Source: Lojkania enalia (taxonomy: Eukaryota; Ascomycota; Dothideomycetes; Pleosporales). Taken from it: a stretch of 64,000 nucleotides of DNA. Position numbers and translations under genes: made by a program. Numbering within the stretch: position 1 is the first letter of the stretch; every line of letters begins with the position of its first letter. A model generated the notes under the pieces. The model saw only the letters and a program-made list of their open reading frames with translations, was not told where the DNA came from and searched no databases. Location: NCBI GenBank assembly GCA_010094045.1, contig ML986620.1, forward strand, positions 140,661 through 204,660, in the 5' to 3' direction. This document shows, piece after piece, positions 1 to 10,605 of the stretch.

Positions 1-1226
1 GAATATCTCCCAAGCAAAGTGCCAACTGCACTCAACTTGCTGCAATCTTTTGAAAATGATCCTGCTTTGGAAGGCGCTCACCCTCGTCTCTCTGCACTAC
101 GAATCGGCAAGATTGTGCCTACCGCCCCCGTTGCCAAAGAACTAGTTCGCCCAATCAGAAGTGGTCAGCGACGCTTATTCCGAGCACTACCTGCAATTAT
201 ATGGCGGATGAGGTATTCGAAAATGCAGTCGTCATTGAGCGACGCGTCTCTCATAGCCTCCCTAGACCTAGAGGCAGCCTATATCACAGGTTGTACTATT
301 AGTATCCAGGACGTCAAGCTTTCTCTACGGGGCGGTCGAGTTGATAGTATTGCTGATCACAAGTACAGCTCGACAGTATACAAGCCAGGAGATCAAATAA
401 CATATCTTTACAGGCTCACTCTAGACTTAGCACCGGATGGCACACCAATCTTTGAAACTGAGGGGCATATCGTCGATCTGAAGGTCAAAGCTACCGTGTT
501 GATCTCAGAAGGTTGCAGGCCCAATATTCTCATTAACTGGAGAACTGCCGTCGATTTTACAATCGATCACAACCCCAGCTTGATGAAAGTTGCTCATAGA
601 CTCAGTAACCCAACTCTCCAACCAATGGCCAAAATCCCGGACCCAGACTCTTTGCCTATTCCCGAAACACAAAGCCAACAAGAAGACGATACACAAAATA
701 AGATTATTAACGTTACGCTTACTATCTCGGGACCTCCTCGCGTTCAAGTCGGAGAGATTTTTCATTGGAACATTTTCATTGTAAACCGCTCCGACAAAAC
801 CCGGAAATTAGCTATTTTGGTCATACCAAAGCGCAAGCGAGAAGTAGAAAAGCATAAGTCACATCCTTCTGCATCATCTGTGGGTACCCAAAAGGGTAAG
901 AAAGATGTTCTTGCAAGTGCCGTGGTCGATGAAAATGTCGTCTATGCAAAGCAAAAACAGGCACGAATCGAGCCGGCGGAGCTGATATGTTTGACAACAG
1001 ATGTGAGGATAGGGTTCGTACAATCCGATCAAGACTAAAGGACAATGGGCTGATACTAGACAGACATCTAGCCCCTGGAGCATGCTACACGGCGGATCTC
1101 AAATTTCAAGCGCTTTCCTCGGGGGTCCTCAGTGTGGATGCGGTCCGCGTGATTGATCTGGCTACCCAGGAAGCCGCGAATATTCACGAATTACCTAGTA
1201 TAGTTGCGATAGAGAAGGAAGGCTAG
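1..1226 (+). CDS. TRS65: TRAPPII complex subunit Trs65 (5' partial)
   Basis: Trs65 is a fungal-specific subunit of the TRAPPII tethering complex that acts at the late Golgi with the Ypt31/32 exchange activity. The frame is open from the first base, so the start lies outside the window. The C-terminal part matches the family: a beta-rich stretch, then LTTDVRIG leading to LAPGACYTADLKF and ending in RELPS-like VAIE. The unspliced frame stops at 1038; an intron at 1014..1063 (50 nt, donor GTTCGT, CTGAT branch, acceptor ACAG) joins DVRIG to HLAPGACY in the correct phase, as the family requires. Exons: 1..1013 and 1064..1226. The family assignment rests on recognised C-terminal motifs; the splice is inferred. 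Confidence 0.8.
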
Positions 1227-2633
1227 CGGTTGTAATTACCTAGTAATAGACGCTCATTGATTCGGGAAACGCGAGCTAGCCTCATTCTTGGAATAGTTTC
1301 ACATTTTATCTTGCACACGGGAAAGTCAGGGAGCAGTTGGATATCCTCAATTATTCTTACTCAAACGGCTGAATAGATACCTAGGTACGTAAAAATATCA
1401 TAATATTGAGAATACCAGTCCCCATCTGTTTGCCTACAACAGCTTTTCCATATATTGTTTCAATGTTCTATTTATTGTCCCCCATTGGTTTCCCCGTCTG
1501 TATCGCCCCACCACTCGGTACACTTAAGTCCGTACGAAGATTTGTAGCGGAGCCCTCACTCGCCAGTCAGCCGCCTAAGCCGAGCTAGTCACCACCAGTT
1601 GCCTATTAGAGGACTTTCTGGAGGATCAATGGCGCAGGCGTTAAAGATATGGTGTACACGATGTTGAACTTGTTGTATAGCAGCTTGTGAGTATTGTGCG
1701 GCACCACCTTTGGTCGTTGCTTTTGCCGGATGCAAAACTTCTTTGAGAGGCCATCGTGATGATATATGGTATTGTAGAGGATGTCAATCAGATGACTCGG
1801 TTCCAAGATTGGACTGGAGATAGAAGTGTAAGGAGCTTGCTCATAACTGTTTATTAAAGACTTTCTAGAGTGGGGAATAGGAACGTAATTAGATATCTAC
1901 AAGTCAAACAGTGTTAGTCTAAGTATGTAAAGATTGGTCAAAGCTATTTGTCATGTATTCGCCTTTTACATGATTTGTACAGGTATTTTTGAGTTTAGAT
2001 TTTCGGTAAAGTGTGACAATATGTGTAAACTATGCTAATACTGCTCAACTCGTGCGGATTGCTAGTTCGCAGATGGGTGCTCATAATGACCAGATTGTAA
2101 TAAAATGGTGCTCAGCAGGAGAGAGCCATGTACAGTTGCGAACTATGTTATGTTTCAATAGATAGTCTAAACTCTACTCCCAACTGTGCCTCCGGAAGCT
2201 AGGGTCATTTGAATTCTTGAAATTTGGATCTAAAACGGAAACCTTGACGAGTTAGAATTGCAGAGAGGAGATGTCCTAATATGGTGAATAACTCAAACTG
2301 ATGCATGGATTGGTTAAGTTTAGATGCTCGAAGCTCGTTGTTGTGGAGCGTGACTCCACGTCATCTCTTTCACGTGGTGACTCCGCCTCAAAGGGCCTTC
2401 CTGCAGCAGAGCCTAGCGAGTCGTCTCCAACCCCAGACGCTGGCCGCCGACGCAACTAACACGGTTCCATCGAAGCCCCCATCACCGATAGCTTCCTCCG
2501 CCGACACTTTAATACCGTCCGAGCAGTTAGACTCCTATCGCGGCCGCTGTGCAAGAGACAGGTGGCGCGGACCAGAAGGCACACGGACCTCTTCGTTCTT
2601 GACATCGAACTAACGTCATCACCTATCGTGAAA
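1227..2633. other. Intergenic, AT-rich, no gene seen
   Basis: About 1.4 kb between TRS65 and the Mpv17-family gene. It has only short unsupported open frames. The last few hundred bases are presumably the promoter and leader of the downstream gene. Confidence 0.6.
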
Positions 2634-3815
2634 ATGATCGAAAACACCAGGCGCCGCCTGATCTACCAACTCAACAGCCGCTGGATCTATGGCAAAGTTG
2701 TAAGTAAACTCCTCCGCCTTTCGACAGCGCGCCGCTAATAGTTTTTCCCCTCGTGCAGCCGCTTCTCCACGCTGCGGTATTCCTACTTCAAATGGCCGCC
2801 GTATCCATCCTCACGCGCAAATTCAACTCCTACTATGCACAGCGACCCAGTAAGATAGTATAAGAAGTTCTATAGCAGCTTTCTTGGCTAACGCTACTAT
2901 CACAGTCCTGACCACTATGATCACCAATGCTGTACGTATTCAACCGTGAATTGGCGCCCTCTCCTCCAGACGAACTTCCCCTCACACTGCACATCCCCGG
3001 TCTCCGAAATATATATATATATATTTTTGGGTATCTATCGAATTATGCTCTTCTTTTCCTGCGCGCCATCGCTCTCTGTCGATTGCGGACATGGGCTAAC
3101 AGGACCCTTCAGATATTAGGTGGCATAGCGGATACAGTAGCACAAGGGTTGACCGCCATTCGGCAACGAGCAAATCGAAAGCCTAGTGGGCCGGACAAAG
3201 ATGATTTTCTCGCTATCGAAATCCACGAGCTGGATAAGAGAAGTCACTGGCCACCAGGCGAGCTCATTCCAGATTCCAAGCGACTCCCTCCGCCGTTTGA
3301 CTTCGAGCGACTCACACGATTTATGGCGTACGGCTTCCTGATGGCACCAATTCAGCACAAGTGGTTTGGTTTCTTGTCGAGGACATTCCCCGTCACGAAG
3401 ACATCTGCATTGATCCCAGCTCTGAAGCGTGTAGCGTTTGACCAGTTCTTGTTCGCCCCAGTCGGTAAGTGAAGCCTGAAGTTGAAGGTTCGAAAGCTCT
3501 AGTCTAACTACTTCTCTAGGCCTTGCCTGCTTCTTTACCTTCATGACCGTTGCTGAGGGCGGCGGAAAGCGCGCGGTGACACGCAAGTTCCAAGACGTCT
3601 ACGTACCTGCTCTCAAAGCCAATTATTTAGTTTGGCCCGCAGTCCAGATCATTAACTTCCGAGTTATGCCAATCCAATTTCAGATTGTAAGGTTGCTCCG
3701 CTGTCTCATGCTCTGTTTCTAAACTAACTATACATAGCCGTTCGTGTCAACTGTCGGTATCGCCTGGACGGCATTCTTGTCTCTCACAAACTCGGCCGAG
3801 GACGAGCGACTGTAA
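2634..3815 (+). CDS. Mpv17/PMP22-family membrane protein
   Basis: Small multi-pass protein of the peroxisomal or inner mitochondrial membrane (Mpv17, PXMP2, yeast Sym1 family), thought to influence membrane permeability and mitochondrial homeostasis. Six predicted exons: 2634..2699, 2759..2849, 2906..2931, 3113..3464, 3520..3686, 3738..3815, giving about 259 residues; all phases agree. Family marks are YYAQRP followed by TTMITNAILGGIADTVAQ, the basic-aromatic FLMAPIQHKWFGFL, and the C-terminal signature NYLVWPAVQIINFRVMP. Residues about 70-110 are a hydrophilic insert between helices 2 and 3, longer than in yeast Sym1. The third intron contains an (AT)n run. The start at 2634 is the only ATG giving the conserved frame, but an upstream exon cannot be excluded. 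Organelle assignment is open. Confidence 0.85.
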
Positions 3816-4397
3816 AAACATGTCGTGACGGTTTCCTTTTTCTAAGCATAGGCTTGTGCATATGTGGATCTCTCATGGTTGAGTGTCCCGGGACTACCTT
3901 TGGAGGCTTTCGCGCCGAGCACATTGCATATATTCCGTTGCATTGTAGCATGGCTTGGCGCTCTGGCTATGATTTCCAACGGTGTTGGTTTTTCGTCAGT
4001 TATCTTTATTTCTCAATAGTAAATCCTTAAAAAACTGAGGGCGTTGATTATGTTTCGAATGTATTAGGAAGAAAAAAGTGATTTGCATTCCGGCCGCGGG
4101 AGTATAGGCGTGTTGCGGTCAAGAGATTTATCGGAACATTTTGGCGCAATGGATTGGACTATTGACGCACTTCACATTACTTTTCCAAGCTTACTACTCG
4201 CCCGCAGCCTCTAATGTCAGTGTTTGCTCGGTTCTCATTGCTTTTCGTAAAATTCGATAAGGGTCGAAGCTTCGTCACAGGGCACTACTTCTCTCACCCC
4301 ACTCTATAGCTGCCCCGCCATCAATGACATAGAACCCGTCCAACAGACACCCAACACACCACCCACGCTGCACACTACACTTTTCTCTGTAATCAAT
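3816..4397. promoter_or_regulatory. Upstream region and leader of PGK1
   Basis: The 580 bases between the Mpv17-family gene and PGK1 hold the end of the former's transcript and the promoter of the latter. No gene is seen. The last 80 bases are C/T/A-rich, as is common for transcript leaders of strongly expressed fungal glycolytic genes. Confidence 0.4.
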
Positions 4398-4511
4398 GTA
4401 AGTGGCCTGATCGGCATTCAATTCATTGAAAAGCAAATGCCCCCCTCAAAAAGGTTCTCTTAAACTATTGCGCAATACTCTGAGACCGCTAAATTGACGG
4501 AATCATCACAG
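4398..4511 (+). other. Probable intron in the 5' leader of PGK1
   Basis: GTAAGT at 4398 and an ATCACAG acceptor ending at 4511 bracket 114 bases just before the PGK1 start codon at 4532. The donor is perfect consensus and a CTAAATTGAC branch-like stretch lies upstream of the acceptor. Inferred from sequence motifs only. Confidence 0.5.
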
Positions 4512-4531
4512 TCCTCAGAACTTAGTACAAC

Positions 4532-5901
4532 ATGTCTCTTTCCAACAAGCTCTCGATCACCGATGTCGATCTCAAGGACAAACGCGTCCTCATCCGAGTA
4601 AGCTTTACACTATCCGCGTAGTCACATTCAAGAGATGAAGTGCTGATCGCTCCCCCTCAACAGGTCGACTTCAACGTCCCCCTCGACGCCGACAAGAAGG
4701 TCACTAACAACCAGCGCATTGTCGGTGCCCTCCCTACAATCAAGTACGCTATCGAGCATGGGGCCAAAGCGGTAGTTCTCATGTCGCATCTCGGCCGCCC
4801 GGACGGAAAGGCAAACCCGAAGTACAGTCTCAAGCCGGTAGTTCCCGAACTCGAGAAGCTACTCGGCAAGAACGTGACATTCACCAATGACTGTGTTGGC
4901 AAGGAGGTTGAGGACACAGTGAACAGTGCTAGCGATGGACAGGTGATTCTTCTGGAGAACTTGCGCTTCCATGCCGAAGAAGAGGGGAGCTCGAAGGATG
5001 CCGAGGGCAAGAAGGTCAAGGCGGATAAGGCCAAGGTTGAGGAGTTCAGGAAAGGGCTGACTGCTTTGGGAGATATCTACATTAGTGAGCACATCCAAGC
5101 ATAACCCTGTGAGCTGAAGGCTTATGTATGATAGACGATGCCTTCGGCACAGCCCACCGCGCTCACAGCTCCATGGTCGGTGTTGACCTACCACAGAAAG
5201 CTTCTGGATTCCTGGTGAAGAAGGAGCTCGAGTACTTTGCCAAGGCTCTAGAGAACCCGGCAAGGCCATTCCTCGCTATCCTCGGCGGTGCCAAGGTTTC
5301 GGACAAGATCCAGCTGATCGACAACTTGCTCGGGAAGGTCAACAGCTTGATCATTTGCGGAGGCATGGCTTTCACATTCAAGAAGACACTCGAGGGCGTC
5401 AATATTGGAAACAGCTTGTTCGACGAGGCTGGTAGCAAAACTGTAAAGGACTTGGTTGAGAAGGCCAGGAAGAACAATGTCAAGATCGTTCTACCTGTAG
5501 ACTACATCACCGCGGACAAGTTTGATAAAGACGCGAAGACCGGATATGCAGAGGACAAGGATGGTATACCTGATGGCTGGATGGGCCTTGACTGCGGAGA
5601 GAAGTCGATTGCTCTGTACAAGGAGGCTATTGATGAAGCCAAGACTATTCTCTGGAACGGTCCCCCGGGCGTCTTTGAGTTTGAGGCTTTCTCAAACGGT
5701 ACAAAGAAGACCATGGATGCTGCAGTAGCAGCTGCGCAGGGAGGCAAGATTGTCATCATTGGAGGTGGTGATACTGCAACTGTTGCAGCCAAATACGGTG
5801 TAGAAGACAAGCTGAGTCACGTTTCGACCGGCGGTGGTGCTTCGCTCGAGTTGTTGGAAGGTAAGGACTTGCCTGGTGTAGTCGCCCTATCGAGTAAGTA
5901 A
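4532..5901 (+). CDS. PGK1: Phosphoglycerate kinase
   Basis: Cytosolic glycolytic enzyme transferring the acyl phosphate of 1,3-bisphosphoglycerate to ADP. Three exons, 4532..4597, 4664..5084 and 5135..5901, give 417 residues, the usual length for fungal PGK. The N-domain substrate motifs VDFNVPLD and [11 protein letters not shown], the hinge region and GGAKVSDKI, and the C-domain nucleotide motifs [13 protein letters not shown] and [13 protein letters not shown] are all intact. The second intron interrupts the Asn codon of [15 protein letters not shown], the conserved junction. It is convergent with SEM1. Nothing unusual in the coding sequence. Confidence 0.97.
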
Positions 5902-6208
5902 ATTACTGTTGGGTTGATTAGGTTAAACGGCTTAAAATAGATTGGAAGGATTATCTTCGAGGTTATGATGTATGTTGTTATATATGTCCGGATTCGCTAA
6001 GAGCGGTTGATGCTCCACATCATGGCTCAAAGACCCTCGAAGCTTGTGATGTCGCACCTAATGCTATAACCCGACGTCCCAATGAAGCTGCAGCATATGA
6101 ACCGCTAAATGTATGCCTGTCACTCCATGTTCCATCGTAGCCCTAACCCTGTATTGTCCTCATAACGCCGTCGGAATGTTGCTCGGATATGGAATCCAGG
6201 TGGTAGCT
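5902..6208. terminator. Convergent 3' region between PGK1 and SEM1
   Basis: About 307 bases between two converging genes; must contain both 3' ends. No single terminator motif stands out. Confidence 0.4.
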
Positions 6209-6598
6209 TCATTTGTTCTGACCGAGCTTCTTAAGCTCCTCCCTCCTTGCTATTAGCCTTTTCTAACCAACAGACGCTGGATCATCCACATACTTAAGCT
6301 GCACTGCAAAATCATCGTTCGTATCATCATCGTCCCAGCTCTCCTCCCAGAGATGTGCGTTGCCGCCTGGCAGCTGTGTATCCTCCTCCGGCCAATCTAG
6401 GGCTCTGGTTAGCACATGCCCCTCTCTAAATATTTCCGCATGACTGTTGACCATACCCTCGATAGGGAAGTCCTCGAATTCATCATCCTCTTCAAGCTGT
6501 GCGGCGGGCTTCTGCTGGTCCTTGTTCTCCTCGCCTTCCTTCTTGTCAGAGACGGTGTTCTTGGACATGGTCGCGCCGCCTTGTGCGGATGCAGACAT
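6209..6598 (-). CDS. SEM1: 26S proteasome / TREX-2 subunit Sem1 (DSS1)
   Basis: Very small acidic protein of the proteasome lid, also part of TREX-2 mRNA export and BRCA2-type repair complexes. Three predicted exons (6598..6457, 6396..6294, 6245..6209) give about 94 residues. The two acidic DSS1 blocks are clear: EEDDEFEDFPIEDWPEEDT, then GGNAHLWEESWDDDDTNDD, with the amphipathic tail VQLKREELKKL. The first intron rejoins PIE to DWPE; the second (GTATGT to an AATAGCAAG acceptor) is needed to reach the helical tail, because reading through gives an unrelated end. I chose the start at 6598 (MSASAQGG); a Met at 6568 and an open frame upstream to 6817 are alternatives. Confidence 0.85.
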
Positions 6599-7202
6599 GG
6601 TAGGCGAATATGGCGCGGAGCTGCGGAGGAGGACGCGGAGAATTGCGGCTTGTTCGTGCGAAATGCTGTCGTCAATAATGTGGATGCGAGCTCGGGATGC
6701 GGCTTTGGGGGGCGGCGATTGCGATGCAGGGCGGTCGGGTGCCTTGGCGGCGTCTGTGTCACGTGAGGAGTTCCGTCTCCGACGGGACGCTTGGGCTTGC
6801 AACTCTGATGGGCGCAAATACTCACCGCGCGGCTCACTGCTGTCCCCCTACGCAGCCTCCCGAAAGATGCTTTGGGAACCGTGAACACGCGTTATAAACA
6901 GAGCAGTCTCTTGACCTAACAATTCAATGATGATGGAGCAGTTGCGCCTTCGGGCTAGCTCCGTCAGTGACGTACGCAGCCAAACAGTTCGACCGAGCGC
7001 AAGTGTCCGAACGAGGGTTGTAAGCAGTTCCATCGACGCGGAGCCTCGCAGTTACTAGGCCCCGTACTCCAGCCCCGAACGTCCTCCGTGGAACTGGATG
7101 AGCTGTGCCACCACCTTCTTTTCCCAATTCCTTCGTTCATTGTTCTTCCCTTTCCGAAACCACAAGGCGTCTTGATCGCCCCGCGACCCGCGTACTTGCA
7201 AG
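6599..7202. promoter_or_regulatory. Shared divergent promoter of SEM1 and IML2
   Basis: About 600 bases between the two divergent start codons. It contains several overlapping open frames in GC-rich sequence with no family resemblance. It is likely to hold the regulatory sites and leaders of both genes. Confidence 0.5.
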
Positions 7203-9775
7203 ATGCTGAAAGCTGCGGGTTGGCTGGGAGGGAAAGTCAAGCCTCATGGCCAGACAAGGAGCCTAAATGCTCTTGACGAGCTTGCGCAGAGTATGTATTT
7301 TGAGAATTGGAATTGAGGAGCGACATCTAACAGCTCCACAGTCGAGGACGCAATGTCTGGTACGCCTTCCATTCCCCATGAACCCAACCGAGACTGATGG
7401 CACGCGAGCATAGCCGTATCCCATATTATGAACGACGATGTCGGCACAGCAGAAGCAGAGCTCAGTAAAGGCAGTTCGCCGTTCCACCAGGTGCGCTGCG
7501 ACGCGGAAGGGCGCGGTGCGCCCCCAAACGGAGTTGTCAAAGCTTACATGTTGTAGCTAGGCAAAGGTGTAGTAACCTTTATGCGGGCAACACTAGGTTT
7601 CGAGCAGGATATAATGCGAGAAGGTATATATATAGCAATGGCTAGACCCGTGACCCCGAAATGACAAAGCCATCTAGCCTCCGATACCCTCTCCACCGCG
7701 GAAAACACCGCATATGACCAACAGCGACGAGCACACCGTACGCCCCATTCCTACCAATCGCCTATATATCCCCCCGGCACAGAGTATGCGGTTACTCTAG
7801 CGGAGGCACAACTTATGAGCGCCATAGTTGGAGTGCTGAATGAGAGCTTAACAGAAGCCATCAAGAGCTTCTATAAGCTGAGGAAGGCATATTTGACGTT
7901 GGAGGGCGTCATGGATGCCGAAAAGAGGTATTTGAAGGAAAGGAGTTCAAACTCACTTGCTTCCAGTACGTCAACCACTACGTCGAACACTTCGTCCCGA
8001 CCACCATCAAGAAACGTCACCAGGGATGGGAGTACACCGGCTAGCGAAAACCTTGTCTCTCAAGATGGAATGTCGAATGCATCGTCTACCAGCTTGGGCA
8101 GGGAAAGTAAGCCAAAAGAGGTTGAGAAAGAAACAGCAAAATCAGGTAGAGACGATGACGACGAATATGATTTTGTTGATGCAGATGAAGAGCACCAAGA
8201 CGTCGAAACACCAACTGAATACATGGGGCATCTGGGCGTTCAAATTGAAAGCGGGGAGACAGTTGCCATAAACAACACTAAAAGAGATATACATATCAAG
8301 TCCAGTTCCGCGCCAGACTTGCCGTCGAAAGGAAGGTATGAAGCCACTGTACCAGGCCCAATAGAAGACTTCGAGAGCCTCACACTCTCGGAAACAATCA
8401 AGGAAGGCGAGGATATTTCTTTATACGGCGACCATCCAGTCGACGTCTTCATTATATCGGGCTCGAATTTTTGCTTCGGCATTCTACTCCTCATTATTTC
8501 ACTCGTTCCACCAGCATTTGCAACTCTCCTCAAGATTGTAGGTTTCAAAGGTGACAGAGAGAGGGGCATTCAGATGCTCTGGCAGGCAACCAAGTTCCAC
8601 AACATCCACGGCGCAATGGCCGGCCTCGTTCTATTTGGCTTTTACAACGGGCTGACCGGTTTTTGCGACATAATACCCCAAACCGGCGAGGGCTCCTACC
8701 CTAAGGAGCGTTGCAAGGTCTTACTAGGTACAATGCGAGAGCGATATCCCAAGTCCCACCTCTGGCTCCTTGAAGAAGCACGCATGTTCGCCTCGGAGAG
8801 GGAACTGGAAAAAGCAGTCGACTTTATGGCCCACTGCTCGGAATCACCCCTCAAACAGCTCGACGCTCTTCAATGGTTCGAGCGAAGTCTCAACACCATG
8901 TACATGCACGACTACAAGGCCACAAGCGCGGCATTCCTAAAATGTGTCACCCTAAACAACTGGTCCCACGGTCTCTACTATTACATCTGCGGCGCTTGCC
9001 ACGTCGAACTATACCGCCAGGCTAAAATGCCTGACCCCACTGAAGCCGCTAAACAGAAAGCCAAAGCTGAAGAATTCTTCAAGAAAGTTGCGCCGAATAC
9101 AGGACGAAAGAGATTCATGGCAAGGCAACTGCCGTTCGATGTCTTTGTAAATAGGAAGATCCAGAAATGGGAGCATCGGGCCAAGGAATGGGGCGTTGAC
9201 ATGATCGACGCGGTGGGCGTAAGTCCGATAGAAGAGATGATCTATTTCTGGAACGGGTATAAGAGGATGCGAAACGATCATCTCGACATCTCATTGCATA
9301 ATCTCGCGTGGAGCGAATCCGAGGCCAACGTGCACTGGGGAAAAGAGGATCTGGATGAAAGGGGCATACTCGCGCTTCTTCGAGCAGCGACGCTAAGAAG
9401 TAAAGGTGAGACGGAAAAGGCCAAGAGCGTGCTAGAGCAGGAGATTTTGAGTGTAGACAAGCTACTTTTCAAGGGAAATTTGAAGGATAGTTGGACGGCG
9501 CCGTGCGCGAGGTACGAAATGGCGGCGAACCTTTGGAGAGAGGCGGATAGGGATGGGCGTCCGGAAGGGGATACGGAGAAACTAGAGGAGTGTAAAGTTT
9601 GGTTGGAGGAGGTTAGTAAGTGGGAGAGCTACGATTTGGATGCTAGGTATGTCTCTTATGACTTCTTTTCTCGGTCTAACTGAGTGGCTATGGCTTAGTG
9701 CTGATTCAACACAGGATTGGAATGAAAGTCACGACTGCGAAGGCAACGCTTAGGCGTTATGGTGTCGAGTGTTGA
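7203..9775 (+). CDS. IML2: Inclusion body clearance protein Iml2
   Basis: Iml2 (DUF3808 family) is a TPR-containing protein of the mitochondrial outer membrane and lipid-droplet contact region needed to clear protein inclusion bodies. Six predicted exons, 7203..7290, 7342..7359, 7414..7490, 7557..7623, 7678..9646 and 9715..9775, keep phase and give about 759 residues. Recognised parts are the N-terminal MLKAAGWLGG and SLNALDE, FMRATLGFEQDIMREA, YPPGTEYAVTLAEAQLMSA, VGVLNESLTEAIKSFYKLRKAY, the hydrophobic SGSNFCFGILLLIISLVPP segment, and the repeats from FHNIHGAMAGLVLFGFYNGL onward. The last exon supplies ARIGMKVTTAKATLRRYG. A Ser/Thr-rich, acidic linker (about residues 180-280) is low complexity. 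Exon 2 is only 18 nt. Confidence 0.9.
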
Positions 9776-10605
9776 TGAGGCTGAGAAAAGAAAGCCCAGA
9801 GGGGTAAGCAGTTTTGCCAGCATAATGCGATATGACACAAACTTGAGTGGATCGTAGGATAGAACAGAAATGAAACATTTTATCTATTACCTATACGGGA
9901 AAATTGATACTCCTACTTCAGGTTAATGTAGGAAAGCCCAATTTCATTAATAAGCGGGTGGGGTCCAGACAGAGTGTAATACAGGGCTAATCCGGAGGCC
10001 GAGTCAGTGTAGCATGAGGTTATCGACGGTGAGAGAATGGTGTGTACAGATGGGGTAGTGTACGCCAAGCCTCACTTCCTTCAAACTCCTCAGTTCGAGC
10101 GCCTCACCTCAAAATTCAAATCACTCTTTACATTTTTCTTTATGATTTTAATTCTCGCTTATTTAGCTATCTAATTTGGAACCTTTTCACCACATGCGAC
10201 CATGGTTCTACAGTCTACGGCTTGTACATCTGCTCTTGGGTTACCTGAGCTACGCGATCTGCACCACCCAATTCATAGGTGAGGATCAACTGCCTTCGGC
10301 CTGTCATACCCGTCAGATTGCGACCCGGCACCATCCGCGCCTTCTTAGGTAGAGTCCGGCCCCCTGTACGTTTGTGTCTCGGTTGAAATTGTTTTTTTTT
10401 TTTTTTTTTGGTCTACTTGTTAGTTTTCGATTTATTTTTATATTTTTTATTTTTATTCAGTTTCCTTTGGTAGCACTCCTTGATCGAGCATATTAACCTT
10501 CGTGTACGGGTTATCTATAATCATGGTGACCTTATTCGAAAATTATTTTCACCATCTATTGATTACTCCTATGTGTTGACCGCCTTTGACCGGTGCACTG
10601 TGAGC
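9776..10605. other. Convergent intergenic region with a poly-T tract
   Basis: About 830 bases between IML2 and the end of the Zn2Cys6 regulator. No gene is seen. An 18-base T run lies at 10392..10409, followed by very AT-rich sequence. Confidence 0.6.
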
